From NCBI GenBank assembly GCA_946408595.1, contig CAMJSX010000003.1, positions 32,613 to 96,612 of the forward strand: a stretch of DNA of 64,000 nt. The letters run 5' to 3'. Shown here one piece after another: positions 52,256-60,479 of this stretch. A program made the translations under genes and the position numbers. How positions within the stretch are numbered: position 1 is the first letter of the stretch; every line of letters starts with the position of its first letter. This stretch comes from an uncultured Candidatus Saccharibacteria bacterium (GTDB taxonomy: Bacteria > Patescibacteriota > Saccharimonadia > Saccharimonadales > Saccharimonadaceae). The notes under the pieces are model-generated. The model saw nothing but the letters and a program-made list of their open reading frames with translations. It was not told the DNA's origin and did not search any database.

Positions 52256-53594
52256 AACTGGTGGTCGTGTGCCACCACAAGACATCGTCGCAGAAAAATC
52301 TTTGCTCGGCGCCATTATGTTGTCGGACAGTGTTTTACCAGAAATTTTGACGATTTTAAAACCGCGCGATTTTTATGATGAAAGACACCAGACGATTTTT
52401 GCGGCAATGATGAATTTGTACGATCAGCATCGACCGGTAGACTTATTAACTCTCACTTCTGAATTAAAATCATTAAAGAAATTGAAAGAAATTGGCGGGG
52501 GACCATATCTAACAGAATTGTCAAATTTTGTACCGGCGGCTTCGCACGCTAAGGCTTATGCTGAAATCATCGAAAAAGCATCAACTAGAAGGCGTTTAAT
52601 ACAGGCTGGCACGCAAATCGCCAATAAAGCTTTTGAAGATGACGCTAATGTAGACGATTTGGTGGGGGCAGCCGAAAAAGAATTGTTTGAAGTGTCGGAC
52701 AAAATTGTACGAAGTGATTATGTGGCGATGGACGAGCTGCTCGCGGATGCATTTGATCGAATTGAAAAATTGCACAAAAATAAAGGTACGCTTCGAGGAC
52801 TTAAAACTGGGTTCCGCGACCTTGATAAAATGACGGCTGGATTCCAAAAGGGCGATTTGATTATCGTGGGTGCACGGCCGGCAATGGGTAAAACGACCTT
52901 TGCACAAAATCTTGCCTATAATATTGCCAGTATTAATAATAAAGGTGTTTTGTTTTTCTCAATGGAAATGGCGGCAAGCCAAATCATTGATCGTATGGTT
53001 TCGGATGTGTCAGGAGTGGATAACTGGAAAATGCAAACGGGGAATTTGTCTGACGAAGAGTTTTCGAAAATTGGTGATGCGCTTGCCGAAATGGACGAAC
53101 TCCCGATTTATATAGACGACACTAGCTCAATGAATGTTATGGAGCTTCGCAATAAAGCCAGGCGCGCAGTGCACGAGCACGATATCGGCGTGATTCTGAT
53201 TGATTACTTGCAGCTAATTCAAGGTTCAGACCGTTACAAAGGCCAGCGTGTACAAGAGGTAACGGAAATCTCAAGAGGTCTCAAGATTTTGGCACGTGAA
53301 CTTGAAATCCCGGTCGTAGCACTAGCACAGCTATCCCGTAACGTAACAGGACGAGACAACCCGCGACCAGTACTATCAGACTTGAGAGAGTCAGGCTCCA
53401 TCGAGCAAGACGCCGACCTTGTTATGTTCTTGCACCGTCCAGATTATTATAAACAAAACGATGATGACTATGAAGAAACCCATATTACCGAACTCTTGAT
53501 CGCCAAACATCGTCACGGCGCCGTTGGCAAGATTGAACTCTACTTCCACCCAGAGCTTCTCCGCTTCATGTCACTTGATAAAACACGCGAATAA
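52230..53594 (+). CDS. dnaB: Replicative DNA helicase DnaB
   Basis: 454 aa. The DnaB N domain (about 15-115), linker and RecA-like ATPase with Walker A GARPAMGKTT, Walker B ILIDYLQLI and the C-terminal ESGSIEQDADLVMFLHRPDYY block are present. It unwinds DNA at the fork, working with the clamp loader encoded upstream. GGAGGAGAGG and a TATAAT lie inside the end of dnaX. No intein is seen. Confidence 0.97.
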   Translation: MTEEVTHSKTGGRVPPQDIVAEKSLLGAIMLSDSVLPEILTILKPRDFYDERHQTIFAAMMNLYDQHRPVDLLTLTSELKSLKKLKEIGGGPYLTELSNFVPAASHAKAYAEIIEKASTRRRLIQAGTQIANKAFEDDANVDDLVGAAEKELFEVSDKIVRSDYVAMDELLADAFDRIEKLHKNKGTLRGLKTGFRDLDKMTAGFQKGDLIIVGARPAMGKTTFAQNLAYNIASINNKGVLFFSMEMAASQIIDRMVSDVSGVDNWKMQTGNLSDEEFSKIGDALAEMDELPIYIDDTSSMNVMELRNKARRAVHEHDIGVILIDYLQLIQGSDRYKGQRVQEVTEISRGLKILARELEIPVVALAQLSRNVTGRDNPRPVLSDLRESGSIEQDADLVMFLHRPDYYKQNDDDYEETHITELLIAKHRHGAVGKIELYFHPELLRFMSLDKTRE

Positions 53595-53598
53595 GTGC

Positions 53599-53604
53599 TA
53601 TAAT
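53599..53604 (+). promoter_or_regulatory. -10 box of the 53611 gene
   Basis: TATAAT after TGC, 6 nt before a GTG start. Confidence 0.6.
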
Positions 53605-53610
53605 GTTTAT

Positions 53611-55047
53611 GTGAAGAAAATTATAATTTCCAAACTTTTTTTATACCGATACCGGTTCGTTATTGGCTATATCGTACTAGGCGCGTCCTTCATTTTTCTG
53701 TTATTCTTCCTACCTTTAATCTCTCAATCGGGTCTATCGGCAGCCGAAATGGATTCAGCAACCAGCTCTTATTATCTAAGCTATGATGCTCCATTACATG
53801 GCGACGTCGTTGATTTACCGTACCGGTTAGTCCAAAAACTATCCATCTTAATCTTCGGCCTTACGCCATATTCCATTAAGCTTCCAAGCATCATTATTGG
53901 CTTATTCTTTGGTCTTCTATTGGTTCTTTTGTTAAACCGGTGGTTCAAAAGCAACGTTTCGCTCCTTGCATCTATTTTGATGATTCTGTCCACTCCATTC
54001 TTATTCCTTGCCGGCTCTGGGACGCCATTAATTATGATCGTATTCTGGCCGACATTATTACTGTGGTTAGGCTCCAAGATTCAAGGAGAAAATCGGCCAA
54101 AACCAATGTATTCACTTCTTTTCTCGATTGCATTACTCCTTGCAATCTATACGCCATACATGATTTATTTTGCAATCTTCTGTGTTTGTTTTGTATTTTT
54201 GCAACCACATCTGCGTTTCATTCTTAAAAGCCTGCCAAAACTTCCGTTAGCTATCGTCGGAATAATCATTATAGCCGGCATTACCGCCCTCACTATGAAT
54301 ATTATTAGTCACCCAACTACCATTATGGAATTATTGTTCGCAGACGGATTTGAAATTACCAAATTCTTTTCGAACATTGGTAATGGTCTAGCACCAGTAT
54401 TCTTATGGAATGGCTCACTAGAAAACGTGTTCTTAGCACCACTTATCAGCTTACCAGTCTTTGCGCTAGCTTTAATCGGGCTATTTTCTACTACTAAAGG
54501 GTTCTTCGCCTCACGCAACTCCATCGCCTCTCTGCTTCTTGTTTTCACAATTGCCATCACCGGCTTTAACCCACAAGCTATAATCTTCTTAATTCTCCCA
54601 TGTTCAATTTTAATTGCACACGGGCTGAAATATTTGTTGGAAAAATGGTATGGCCTTTTTCCAGAGAATCCATACGCCAGAATCGCCGCCCTTATCCCAT
54701 TATCCCTACTCTTTGCTGTAATGCTAATTCCAGGCTTGCTCCAATATGTCAATGGGTATCGTTACAATCCAAGTGTGGTAAATGAGTTTAGTTACGATTT
54801 AGAGGTGATACGTAGCAACCTAACCACCGAAACCTTACTCGTAAAAGACAATTACGATTTTTACAAAATATTAAGCGATTCAACTAGTCTAACCATCGTT
54901 AATGATCTAGGCGACAAAACCTATGAAAACTTAGCGATACTGCGCGAACAAACTGATGACGAAAAATATGTCCTTAACAGAATTATTACCTCACCAATGC
55001 GAGAGAATTCTGATATAATATATCTATATACAGTAAAAGGAGAATAA
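53611..55047 (+). CDS. Polytopic glycosyltransferase-like membrane protein (ArnT/PMT-like)
   Basis: 478 aa with about ten to twelve membrane segments. The first external loop (AAEMDSATSSYYL, then VDLPYRLVQKLSILIFGLTPYSIKLPS) resembles the PMT/ArnT group that transfers sugars from lipid carriers to envelope acceptors. The C-terminal 100 residues form an external soluble domain. GTG 53611 is chosen because a TATAAT ends 6 nt before it; the longer frame from 53524 overlaps dnaB. ybaB follows after 1 nt. The sugar and acceptor are unknown. Confidence 0.7.
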   Translation: MKKIIISKLFLYRYRFVIGYIVLGASFIFLLFFLPLISQSGLSAAEMDSATSSYYLSYDAPLHGDVVDLPYRLVQKLSILIFGLTPYSIKLPSIIIGLFFGLLLVLLLNRWFKSNVSLLASILMILSTPFLFLAGSGTPLIMIVFWPTLLLWLGSKIQGENRPKPMYSLLFSIALLLAIYTPYMIYFAIFCVCFVFLQPHLRFILKSLPKLPLAIVGIIIIAGITALTMNIISHPTTIMELLFADGFEITKFFSNIGNGLAPVFLWNGSLENVFLAPLISLPVFALALIGLFSTTKGFFASRNSIASLLLVFTIAITGFNPQAIIFLILPCSILIAHGLKYLLEKWYGLFPENPYARIAALIPLSLLFAVMLIPGLLQYVNGYRYNPSVVNEFSYDLEVIRSNLTTETLLVKDNYDFYKILSDSTSLTIVNDLGDKTYENLAILREQTDDEKYVLNRIITSPMRENSDIIYLYTVKGE

Positions 55048-55048
55048 A

Positions 55049-55345
55049 ATGGGGCAGACAATGGACCAGATGAAGCTTTTAAACCAGCTTCGCAAAGCAC
55101 AAAAAGAACTCAAGAATGAAATCGTAGAAGTAGAAGCCGGCGATGGCGCAGTAGTAATTCAGATTAATGGTGAACTCAAGGTCAAGAAAGTCAAAATCGA
55201 CCCAGCCAAAGTCGACCTAGATGATATCCACGAACTCGAACGCTGGATTGAGAACTGTATGCGCGATGGTTTCGCCAAAGCTCAAGAAATCGCCACCGAC
55301 AAGATGAAACCACTGATGGGCGGTCTCTCTGGTCTAGGAATGTAA
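55049..55345 (+). CDS. ybaB: Nucleoid-associated protein YbaB/EbfC
   Basis: 98-aa dimeric DNA-binding protein. It has an N-terminal coiled segment (MKLLNQLRKAQKELKNEIVE), the central sheet (GDGAVVIQINGELKVKKVKI) and a Gly/Met-rich end (PLMGGLSGLGM). GGAG lies 6 nt before the ATG. The ybaB-recR pairing is conserved in many bacteria. Confidence 0.95.
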   Translation: MGQTMDQMKLLNQLRKAQKELKNEIVEVEAGDGAVVIQINGELKVKKVKIDPAKVDLDDIHELERWIENCMRDGFAKAQEIATDKMKPLMGGLSGLGM

Positions 55346-55363
55346 TATTAATTAGGTGCGGAT

Positions 55364-55969
55364 ATGCTTCCAAAGGCCCTAAGTAGTGTTGTAGATGCGC
55401 TAGGATTACTGCCTGGCGTCGGTCAAAAAACCGCAGAAAGGTATGCGTACTATCTTTTTAAATCCGATTCAAAAATTGCCGAAGAAATCGCCGACGCACT
55501 ATCTGAGCTGCACTCAAAAGTAAAATCCTGCCCAGTAACCTTTGCTCTCATTGATGCCGATGAAGATATTTCACCACTCTATACTGACGATCTGCGCGAT
55601 AAGACCACAGTATTAGTGGTCGAAGAGCCTCTCGATATTTACGCTATCGAAGCCACCCACGGCTATAAAGGCACCTACCACGTTTTAGGTGGCGCTATTT
55701 CTCCAATTGACGGCATCACCCCAGATCAATTACACATCAAAGAATTAGTCGAACGTGTCAAAAAAGACAAAGTCAAAGAAATCATCATTGCCACCAATCC
55801 TTCAGTGGAAGGGGAATCAACGGCGCTACTCCTAGAAAAAGTCCTGCACGAGGGAAATCCGGACTTAAAACTCACCCGACTCGCCCGCGGTTTACCACTA
55901 GGCGTAGATTTATCCTATGCCGATCAAATCACTTTGACCGCCGCCTTAGAAAACCGCACTAATCTATAA
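55364..55969 (+). CDS. recR: Recombination protein RecR lacking the zinc-finger cysteines
   Basis: 201 aa. The helix-hairpin-helix (ALGLLPGVGQKTAERYAYYL), the Toprim block (VLVVEEPLDIYAIE) and the C-terminal RLARGLPLGVDLSYADQITL Walker-B-like segment are intact. Between the first two, the four zinc cysteines of normal RecR are reduced to a single Cys (VKSCPVTFALIDADEDISPL). RecR with RecO loads RecA at gaps. The Zn finger is structural in other species, so the protein may fold without metal. Confidence 0.93.
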   Translation: MLPKALSSVVDALGLLPGVGQKTAERYAYYLFKSDSKIAEEIADALSELHSKVKSCPVTFALIDADEDISPLYTDDLRDKTTVLVVEEPLDIYAIEATHGYKGTYHVLGGAISPIDGITPDQLHIKELVERVKKDKVKEIIIATNPSVEGESTALLLEKVLHEGNPDLKLTRLARGLPLGVDLSYADQITLTAALENRTNL

Positions 55970-55999
55970 AAATAGCCCCCTTTTTAAGGGGGCTTTTTG
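55970..55999. terminator. Bidirectional terminator between recR and the phosphoesterase gene
   Basis: Stem AGCCCCCTT / AAGGGGGCT with a 3-nt loop; A run before it and T run after it. Confidence 0.92.
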
Positions 56000-56938
56000 T
56001 TAGATTTTAATTACCGCGCCAGGTTTAACCCAGGTGTAATTAAATCCGGAGCCAACAAATCCCATCATAGACGGATAAGCATCCATTCTAGGATCATTTG
56101 CTCCAAGGTGAATGTGTCCAAAATAAATTTGGGCATCTTTGAGCTGCAACTCGTCAAGAATCTTACGTAGATTGTCGATTCTCTTGACGTCAACCTTGTT
56201 AGGCGTCCAGAAGCCGAAAGCGCTCCCGAGCGGACTAATCGTCGGCGGATAATGCACGATTACCGTCTTTAATTTGTTCTTTAATAGACCGCAGGTCTGA
56301 AGCATAATGACGGCTTCTTTAGGATTTAGATCCAAAAGATTAGTGCTGATAAGCGCCATTTTACTCTTAACACAGTGCGAAACGTATCCAATATAATGGA
56401 TACCGTACTTTTCGAAATAACCATCCTTGGCCAATTTCGTGTAAAAGCGCTGCTCAGGAGGAAGCGCCTTCTCAACGGTGATATCCTTCGTCGAAAAATC
56501 GTTCGGTACCATTTCGCCATTACCGGGAAGATAATAAATCTTCACCTTATCTTTGGCGGCTTCAGAAAGCGGTTTAACGGTCTCTTCAATGACCGCTAAA
56601 AGCTCTTCTTCCATACATTTGTTGAATTTTGCGAAGTGTTCAGCCATGAGCTTACGAAAAACTGCGGCATGAACCGACTCAAATACCCATTCTTTTGGAA
56701 TATCAGGAATTTCACCGATGATTCCAGAAAGAGCAGAGAGTAGTTCAGAAATATCAGTTTCACCACGCCGAACCTCGTAAAAGATTTTTACGATTCGATT
56801 CATGCGAGGACCACGCGCACCGGCACCATCACCATTAATAATCAGCCTATCGCCTTTTGCCATATTCATAATAGCGTCCACGGTTTGCTGAATTAGGTCA
56901 TAGTTACCATGCAAATCATTGACAATATACGTTGCCAT
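56000..56938 (-). CDS. Calcineurin-like metallophosphoesterase
   Basis: 312-aa cytoplasmic protein with the metallophosphoesterase motif series: NDLHGN (7-12), NGDGAG near 35, YLPGNGE near 138, HYPPT near 228 and GHIH near 273, which give the usual metal-binding Asp, Asn and His set. The long insert between the second and third motifs is helical and of unknown role. Similar enzymes cleave nucleotides or protein phosphates; the substrate here is unknown. A perfect consensus promoter, a leader of about 50 nt and an AAGGGG ribosome site suggest strong expression. Confidence 0.87.
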   Translation of the reverse strand: MATYIVNDLHGNYDLIQQTVDAIMNMAKGDRLIINGDGAGARGPRMNRIVKIFYEVRRGETDISELLSALSGIIGEIPDIPKEWVFESVHAAVFRKLMAEHFAKFNKCMEEELLAVIEETVKPLSEAAKDKVKIYYLPGNGEMVPNDFSTKDITVEKALPPEQRFYTKLAKDGYFEKYGIHYIGYVSHCVKSKMALISTNLLDLNPKEAVIMLQTCGLLKNKLKTVIVHYPPTISPLGSAFGFWTPNKVDVKRIDNLRKILDELQLKDAQIYFGHIHLGANDPRMDAYPSMMGFVGSGFNYTWVKPGAVIKI

Positions 56939-56991
56939 ACACTCACCCCTTTTTAAAATACTAGTCAGCCAAAAAACTGCTCTATCTTATT

Positions 56992-57020
56992 ATTATACCA
57001 AATTTTTGCTATTTTGTCAA
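56992..57020 (-). promoter_or_regulatory. Perfect consensus promoter of the phosphoesterase gene
   Basis: TTGACA, 17-bp spacer, TATAAT on the minus strand; the -35 overlaps the acyl-CoA ligase stop codon. Confidence 0.9.
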
Positions 57021-58747
57021 TAATCTTCTAATGCTTTAAAATCAACCTTGGCTAATTTTGTCTTCGGAAGCTCTGGAATAAAGCGAATTTCACGCGGAAT
57101 TTCGTATTTTGCTAGGTATTTCTTATAGATATTCATCAGTTCTTTTCTAACGGCACGTTCAGAAGCTTCTGGCTTCAATACTGCAAATACTACCACCTTC
57201 TCACCACGTAACTTATCTTCGCGACCTACTACGGCACAGGAAACTACATTTTTGGATTTCAGAGTTACATCCTCGATATTAGCCGGATAAATATTATAGC
57301 CATTTGAGATAATCATCCTCTTCAGACGAGAACGGAAGTGAATTACGCCACGTTCATCAGCATAGCCAATATCACCAGTGCGAAGATATTTTTTGCCACC
57401 AACCACAATAAACGCCTCTTCGGTCTCTTTTGGCTTATTGAGATAACCCTTCATCACTGAAAGACCACGTACCAAAATCTCGCCATCATCGCCAAGTTTA
57501 GCTTCTTTTTTAGTCTTGAGATTCATAATGAGAACGTCATTATCTGGAATCGGATAGCCAATTGAATCAGGCTCCTCGGCTACACTCTTTGGTGAGAAAA
57601 TGAATCCACCAGAAGCCTCAGTTAGACCGTAACCATTCTCGATCACCGCCTTAGAACCGTGAGATCTCAAGAATTCGTTAATTTTCTCTTTGCTCGACAT
57701 GCTAATCATGTCGCCACCAGAAACCACGAATTTAACGTGCTTCAGACCGTCCTTTTTGAACTTAATCTTCGTAAGATAGTCAAAAACGGTCGGCACACCA
57801 ACCAAAATATCCACTTTATACTTAGTAATATATTTTTTGAATTTCTTCGGATTAAATTGCGGGATTAAAAAGGTTCGCGCGCCGAAGTAAAGTGGCATAT
57901 GAATACAGCATCCTAAGCCAAAAGCGTGGAAATTTGGCAAAAATGCCATGAAAGAATACTCTGGCTTGAATAACTCTGGCACCAAATACTTAGCTCCGAG
58001 TGCCTGGGCGTTAAAGTTTAAGTTCGAGAGAATAATACCTTTCGGCTTACCAGTAGTACCACCAGAATACATAATCACTGCATCGTCTTTGGCATTTACC
58101 CGAGCGTGAGGATTCCCGATGTATTTACTGGCTTTATTGAGGAATTGGTCCCAAGTAATCACGTGCTGAGACTTCTTGATGTGGTTTTTGCGACCTTTAG
58201 TTAGTTTATAAATCACCCGCACAATAAAATCCATCGAACGAGTTGGCGAAACGACCACTACCTGTTCAACATTGGTATTCTTAATCACCGCCTCAACCTT
58301 AGGATAGCTCACATCCACACAGAGAATAATCTTAGAATCAGATTGGATAAGATAATCTTCAATCTCTTTTTCGGAAGACAACGGATGTACCATGTTCGCC
58401 ACAGCACCAATCTCATTCACTGCATAAAAAGCGTAAATAGCCTCTGGAGTATTTGGCATACAAATCGTAATCCGGTCACCTTTTTCAGCCCCGAGAGATT
58501 TGAGCGCCGCCGCCACGCGATTAATCTTCTTGATTAAATCTTTATATATCACCTGCGTGTCGAAAAATTCCAACGCGACATTGTGCGGCCATTTGCAAGA
58601 TGCCTCATAAACAGCATCATATAAACCACCCTCAAAATATTGAATATCCTTAGGCATTCGGTCGATATAGCCATATTTGGCACGCTCCAGGCGCATATCG
58701 ATTTTACGTAAGGTATTTTTAATCTTATTGTATACAAATTCGAGCAT
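57017..58747 (-). CDS. AMP-forming acyl-CoA ligase/synthetase
   Basis: 576-aa adenylate-forming enzyme. The P-loop-like motif is MYSGGTTGKPKGI, followed by ENGYGLTEASGG, the GDIGYADERG segment with the adenylation Asp, and LKRMIISNGYNIYPANIE with the hinge and catalytic C-terminal lysine region (PKTKLAKVDFKAL). It activates fatty acids, possibly taken from a host, for membrane lipids. The N-terminal 30 residues are basic and amphipathic. A TAAAAT ends 6 nt before the ATG on the minus strand. Confidence 0.9.
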   Translation of the reverse strand: MLEFVYNKIKNTLRKIDMRLERAKYGYIDRMPKDIQYFEGGLYDAVYEASCKWPHNVALEFFDTQVIYKDLIKKINRVAAALKSLGAEKGDRITICMPNTPEAIYAFYAVNEIGAVANMVHPLSSEKEIEDYLIQSDSKIILCVDVSYPKVEAVIKNTNVEQVVVVSPTRSMDFIVRVIYKLTKGRKNHIKKSQHVITWDQFLNKASKYIGNPHARVNAKDDAVIMYSGGTTGKPKGIILSNLNFNAQALGAKYLVPELFKPEYSFMAFLPNFHAFGLGCCIHMPLYFGARTFLIPQFNPKKFKKYITKYKVDILVGVPTVFDYLTKIKFKKDGLKHVKFVVSGGDMISMSSKEKINEFLRSHGSKAVIENGYGLTEASGGFIFSPKSVAEEPDSIGYPIPDNDVLIMNLKTKKEAKLGDDGEILVRGLSVMKGYLNKPKETEEAFIVVGGKKYLRTGDIGYADERGVIHFRSRLKRMIISNGYNIYPANIEDVTLKSKNVVSCAVVGREDKLRGEKVVVFAVLKPEASERAVRKELMNIYKKYLAKYEIPREIRFIPELPKTKLAKVDFKALEDY

Positions 58748-58753
58748 GCTACT

Positions 58754-58786
58754 ATTTTATCATTTTTTGTCGCAAAGTGGTATAAT
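58754..58786. promoter_or_regulatory. Divergent -10 boxes of the acyl-CoA ligase and cdsA genes
   Basis: TAAAAT (58754-58759, minus) and TATAAT (58781-58786, plus), each exactly 6 nt from its ATG, 21 bp apart. Confidence 0.65.
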
Positions 58787-58792
58787 GAAAAT

Positions 58793-59485
58793 ATGGATAA
58801 GAATTTTAAAGTGCGGGTAACTGTGGGGCTGTCCATGTTTATCGTGGCAGTAGTGGCACTCTATACTTTCGATAGTATCCCATTCAAAATAATCTATACG
58901 ATCTTTTCAATCGTGGCGATGATCGAGCTATTTAGCTTCTTCAAGCGAAAATACAATGTTAAAAACATCCTTCTAGCCATTATTGAACTATTATTCATTG
59001 GTGGTGGCATCTCATTCGTTATCCAAACCGATTTAGTCCGATTCTGGTATATTATTCTCGGTGTTTGCGGCTACGATATTTTTGCCTATCTCTTTGGTAA
59101 GCTGTTTGGTGGCAAAGTTTTTGGCAAAGCCCGTCCATTTCCGCACATCTCTAAGAATAAAACTTGGGAGGGAACCATCCTCGGACTTCTCATGGCCATA
59201 GCCATGGTCTTTATCATGATGTCAATTAGAGGCACCTACGCCGGCGAATGGATGTATCTTCTCTGTGGACCTTTGGCCCTAGTGGGTGACCTATTCGAAA
59301 GCTACATGAAGCGCAAATTCAACGTCAAAGATTCCAACGAAATCCTTATCAAAAACAAATTCTTCTCGAAACTTGAAATGCTTGTGGGTGGTTCAGAAGG
59401 TCATGGCGGGTTCTTAGATCGTCTCGATTCAACAGCCTTTGCTACGACGATTTTGTTAATCATCACATTTGTGGTATCATTATAA
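58793..59485 (+). CDS. cdsA: Phosphatidate cytidylyltransferase
   Basis: 230-aa membrane enzyme making CDP-diacylglycerol from phosphatidate and CTP. About seven membrane segments are seen, and the C-terminal signature reads GDLFESYMKRKFNVKDSNEI ... GHGGFLDRLDS with the catalytic Asp residues. It precedes yqeG and pgsA, so the cluster covers phosphatidylglycerol-phosphate synthesis. Confidence 0.94.
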   Translation: MDKNFKVRVTVGLSMFIVAVVALYTFDSIPFKIIYTIFSIVAMIELFSFFKRKYNVKNILLAIIELLFIGGGISFVIQTDLVRFWYIILGVCGYDIFAYLFGKLFGGKVFGKARPFPHISKNKTWEGTILGLLMAIAMVFIMMSIRGTYAGEWMYLLCGPLALVGDLFESYMKRKFNVKDSNEILIKNKFFSKLEMLVGGSEGHGGFLDRLDSTAFATTILLIITFVVSL

Positions 59486-59489
59486 AACT

Positions 59490-59927
59490 ATGTTTAGTAT
59501 TCACGCTGACAAAAAATTTGAGAGGTTTGAAGACGTTACGCCTGAACTTTTGAAAAAATCAGGCGTGAAATTATTGTTGTGCGATTTAGATAATACCTTG
59601 AGGCTTCACTCTGAAAAAGAACCTGCCGAAGAGCTCGCTGAATGGATTGAAAAATGCAAAAAAGCAGACGTTAAAATCGTTATTATTAGCAACAATGGTC
59701 GCAAGAAAATGATGCGTAAATTCTGTGAACCACTCAATGTCCCTTGTGTCTGGTGGGCGAAAAAACCTCTGTCCGTTAAACTGACCGCCACTATGGAAAA
59801 GTATCAATTTAAACCAGAAGAAACCGTGATGCTCGGCGATAAATGGTCCACCGACGTGCTCGCGGCGAAGTTTGCAAAAATCAGGGCCTGGAAAGTAGAG
59901 CACCGTCGTGACATCATCAAAATCTAA
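59490..59927 (+). CDS. yqeG: YqeG-family HAD phosphatase
   Basis: 145-aa HAD-IIIA phosphatase. The nucleophile motif is LCDLDNTL, motif II IISNNGR and motif IV MLGDKWSTDV. Relatives include phosphatidylglycerophosphate phosphatases (GEP4/YqeG), and its position between cdsA and pgsA supports that role: it would remove the phosphate from the PgsA product. Start 59490 follows a TATCAT box; it overlaps pgsA by 20 nt. Confidence 0.9.
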   Translation: MFSIHADKKFERFEDVTPELLKKSGVKLLLCDLDNTLRLHSEKEPAEELAEWIEKCKKADVKIVIISNNGRKKMMRKFCEPLNVPCVWWAKKPLSVKLTATMEKYQFKPEETVMLGDKWSTDVLAAKFAKIRAWKVEHRRDIIKI

Positions 59928-60471
59928 GAAATCTCTTATTAACGGTCCGACCATTCTCACCATCCTCCGGATGATTCTAGTATGGCCAGTCATCGCTGGT
60001 ATCTTCATCGAAGGATTACCGGCCAAAATCGTCGCGTTAGTTTGTTTCATTCTTGGTTCAATCACCGACAACATCGATGGTCGCTGGGCTAGACATGACA
60101 AAATCGTTACCGACCTTGGCGCCTTTCTCGACCCCCTAGCCGACAAAATGCTCACCAACTTAACCTTTCTTGCTTTTGTGATTCTCGGACAAATGCCACT
60201 CTGGATGTTTATGGTGATTATGATTCGGGATTACGCTGTGGATGGTCTTCGCATGATCGCGGCCAAAAAGAACGTCACTATTTCAGCTTCAATTTTCGGC
60301 AAAGTCAAAACCACCATGCAGATGATCACTCTCATTTCAATGCTGCTCAATCTCATCTTGGCATGGGAGCCACTAACTATTATTAATACTGTATTATTAT
60401 ATATTGTGATGTTCCTCACTATCTATTCTGGTATTGATTACCTCGTAAAGGGGCGAAAACTTATGATATAA
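59908..60471 (+). CDS. pgsA: CDP-diacylglycerol-glycerol-3-phosphate phosphatidyltransferase
   Basis: 187-aa CDP-alcohol phosphatidyltransferase with the full motif D-x2-D-G-x2-A-R-x8-G-x3-D-x3-D in DNIDGRWAR ... GAFLDPLAD (about 52-78) and about five membrane segments. It makes phosphatidylglycerophosphate from CDP-DAG and glycerol-3-phosphate (supplied by gpsA). Start GTG 59908 lies within yqeG. Confidence 0.94.
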   Translation: MTSSKSKKSLINGPTILTILRMILVWPVIAGIFIEGLPAKIVALVCFILGSITDNIDGRWARHDKIVTDLGAFLDPLADKMLTNLTFLAFVILGQMPLWMFMVIMIRDYAVDGLRMIAAKKNVTISASIFGKVKTTMQMITLISMLLNLILAWEPLTIINTVLLYIVMFLTIYSGIDYLVKGRKLMI

Positions 60472-60472
60472 T
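60467..60472 (+). promoter_or_regulatory. -10 box of the nrnA-like gene
   Basis: TATAAT inside the end of pgsA, 7 nt before the ATG. Confidence 0.55.
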
Positions 60473-60479
60473 ATAAGAT

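Noticed and set aside
59586-60158. 190-codon minus-strand frame over yqeG/pgsA
   Set aside because: Antisense to two recognised genes, with no promoter or ribosome site.
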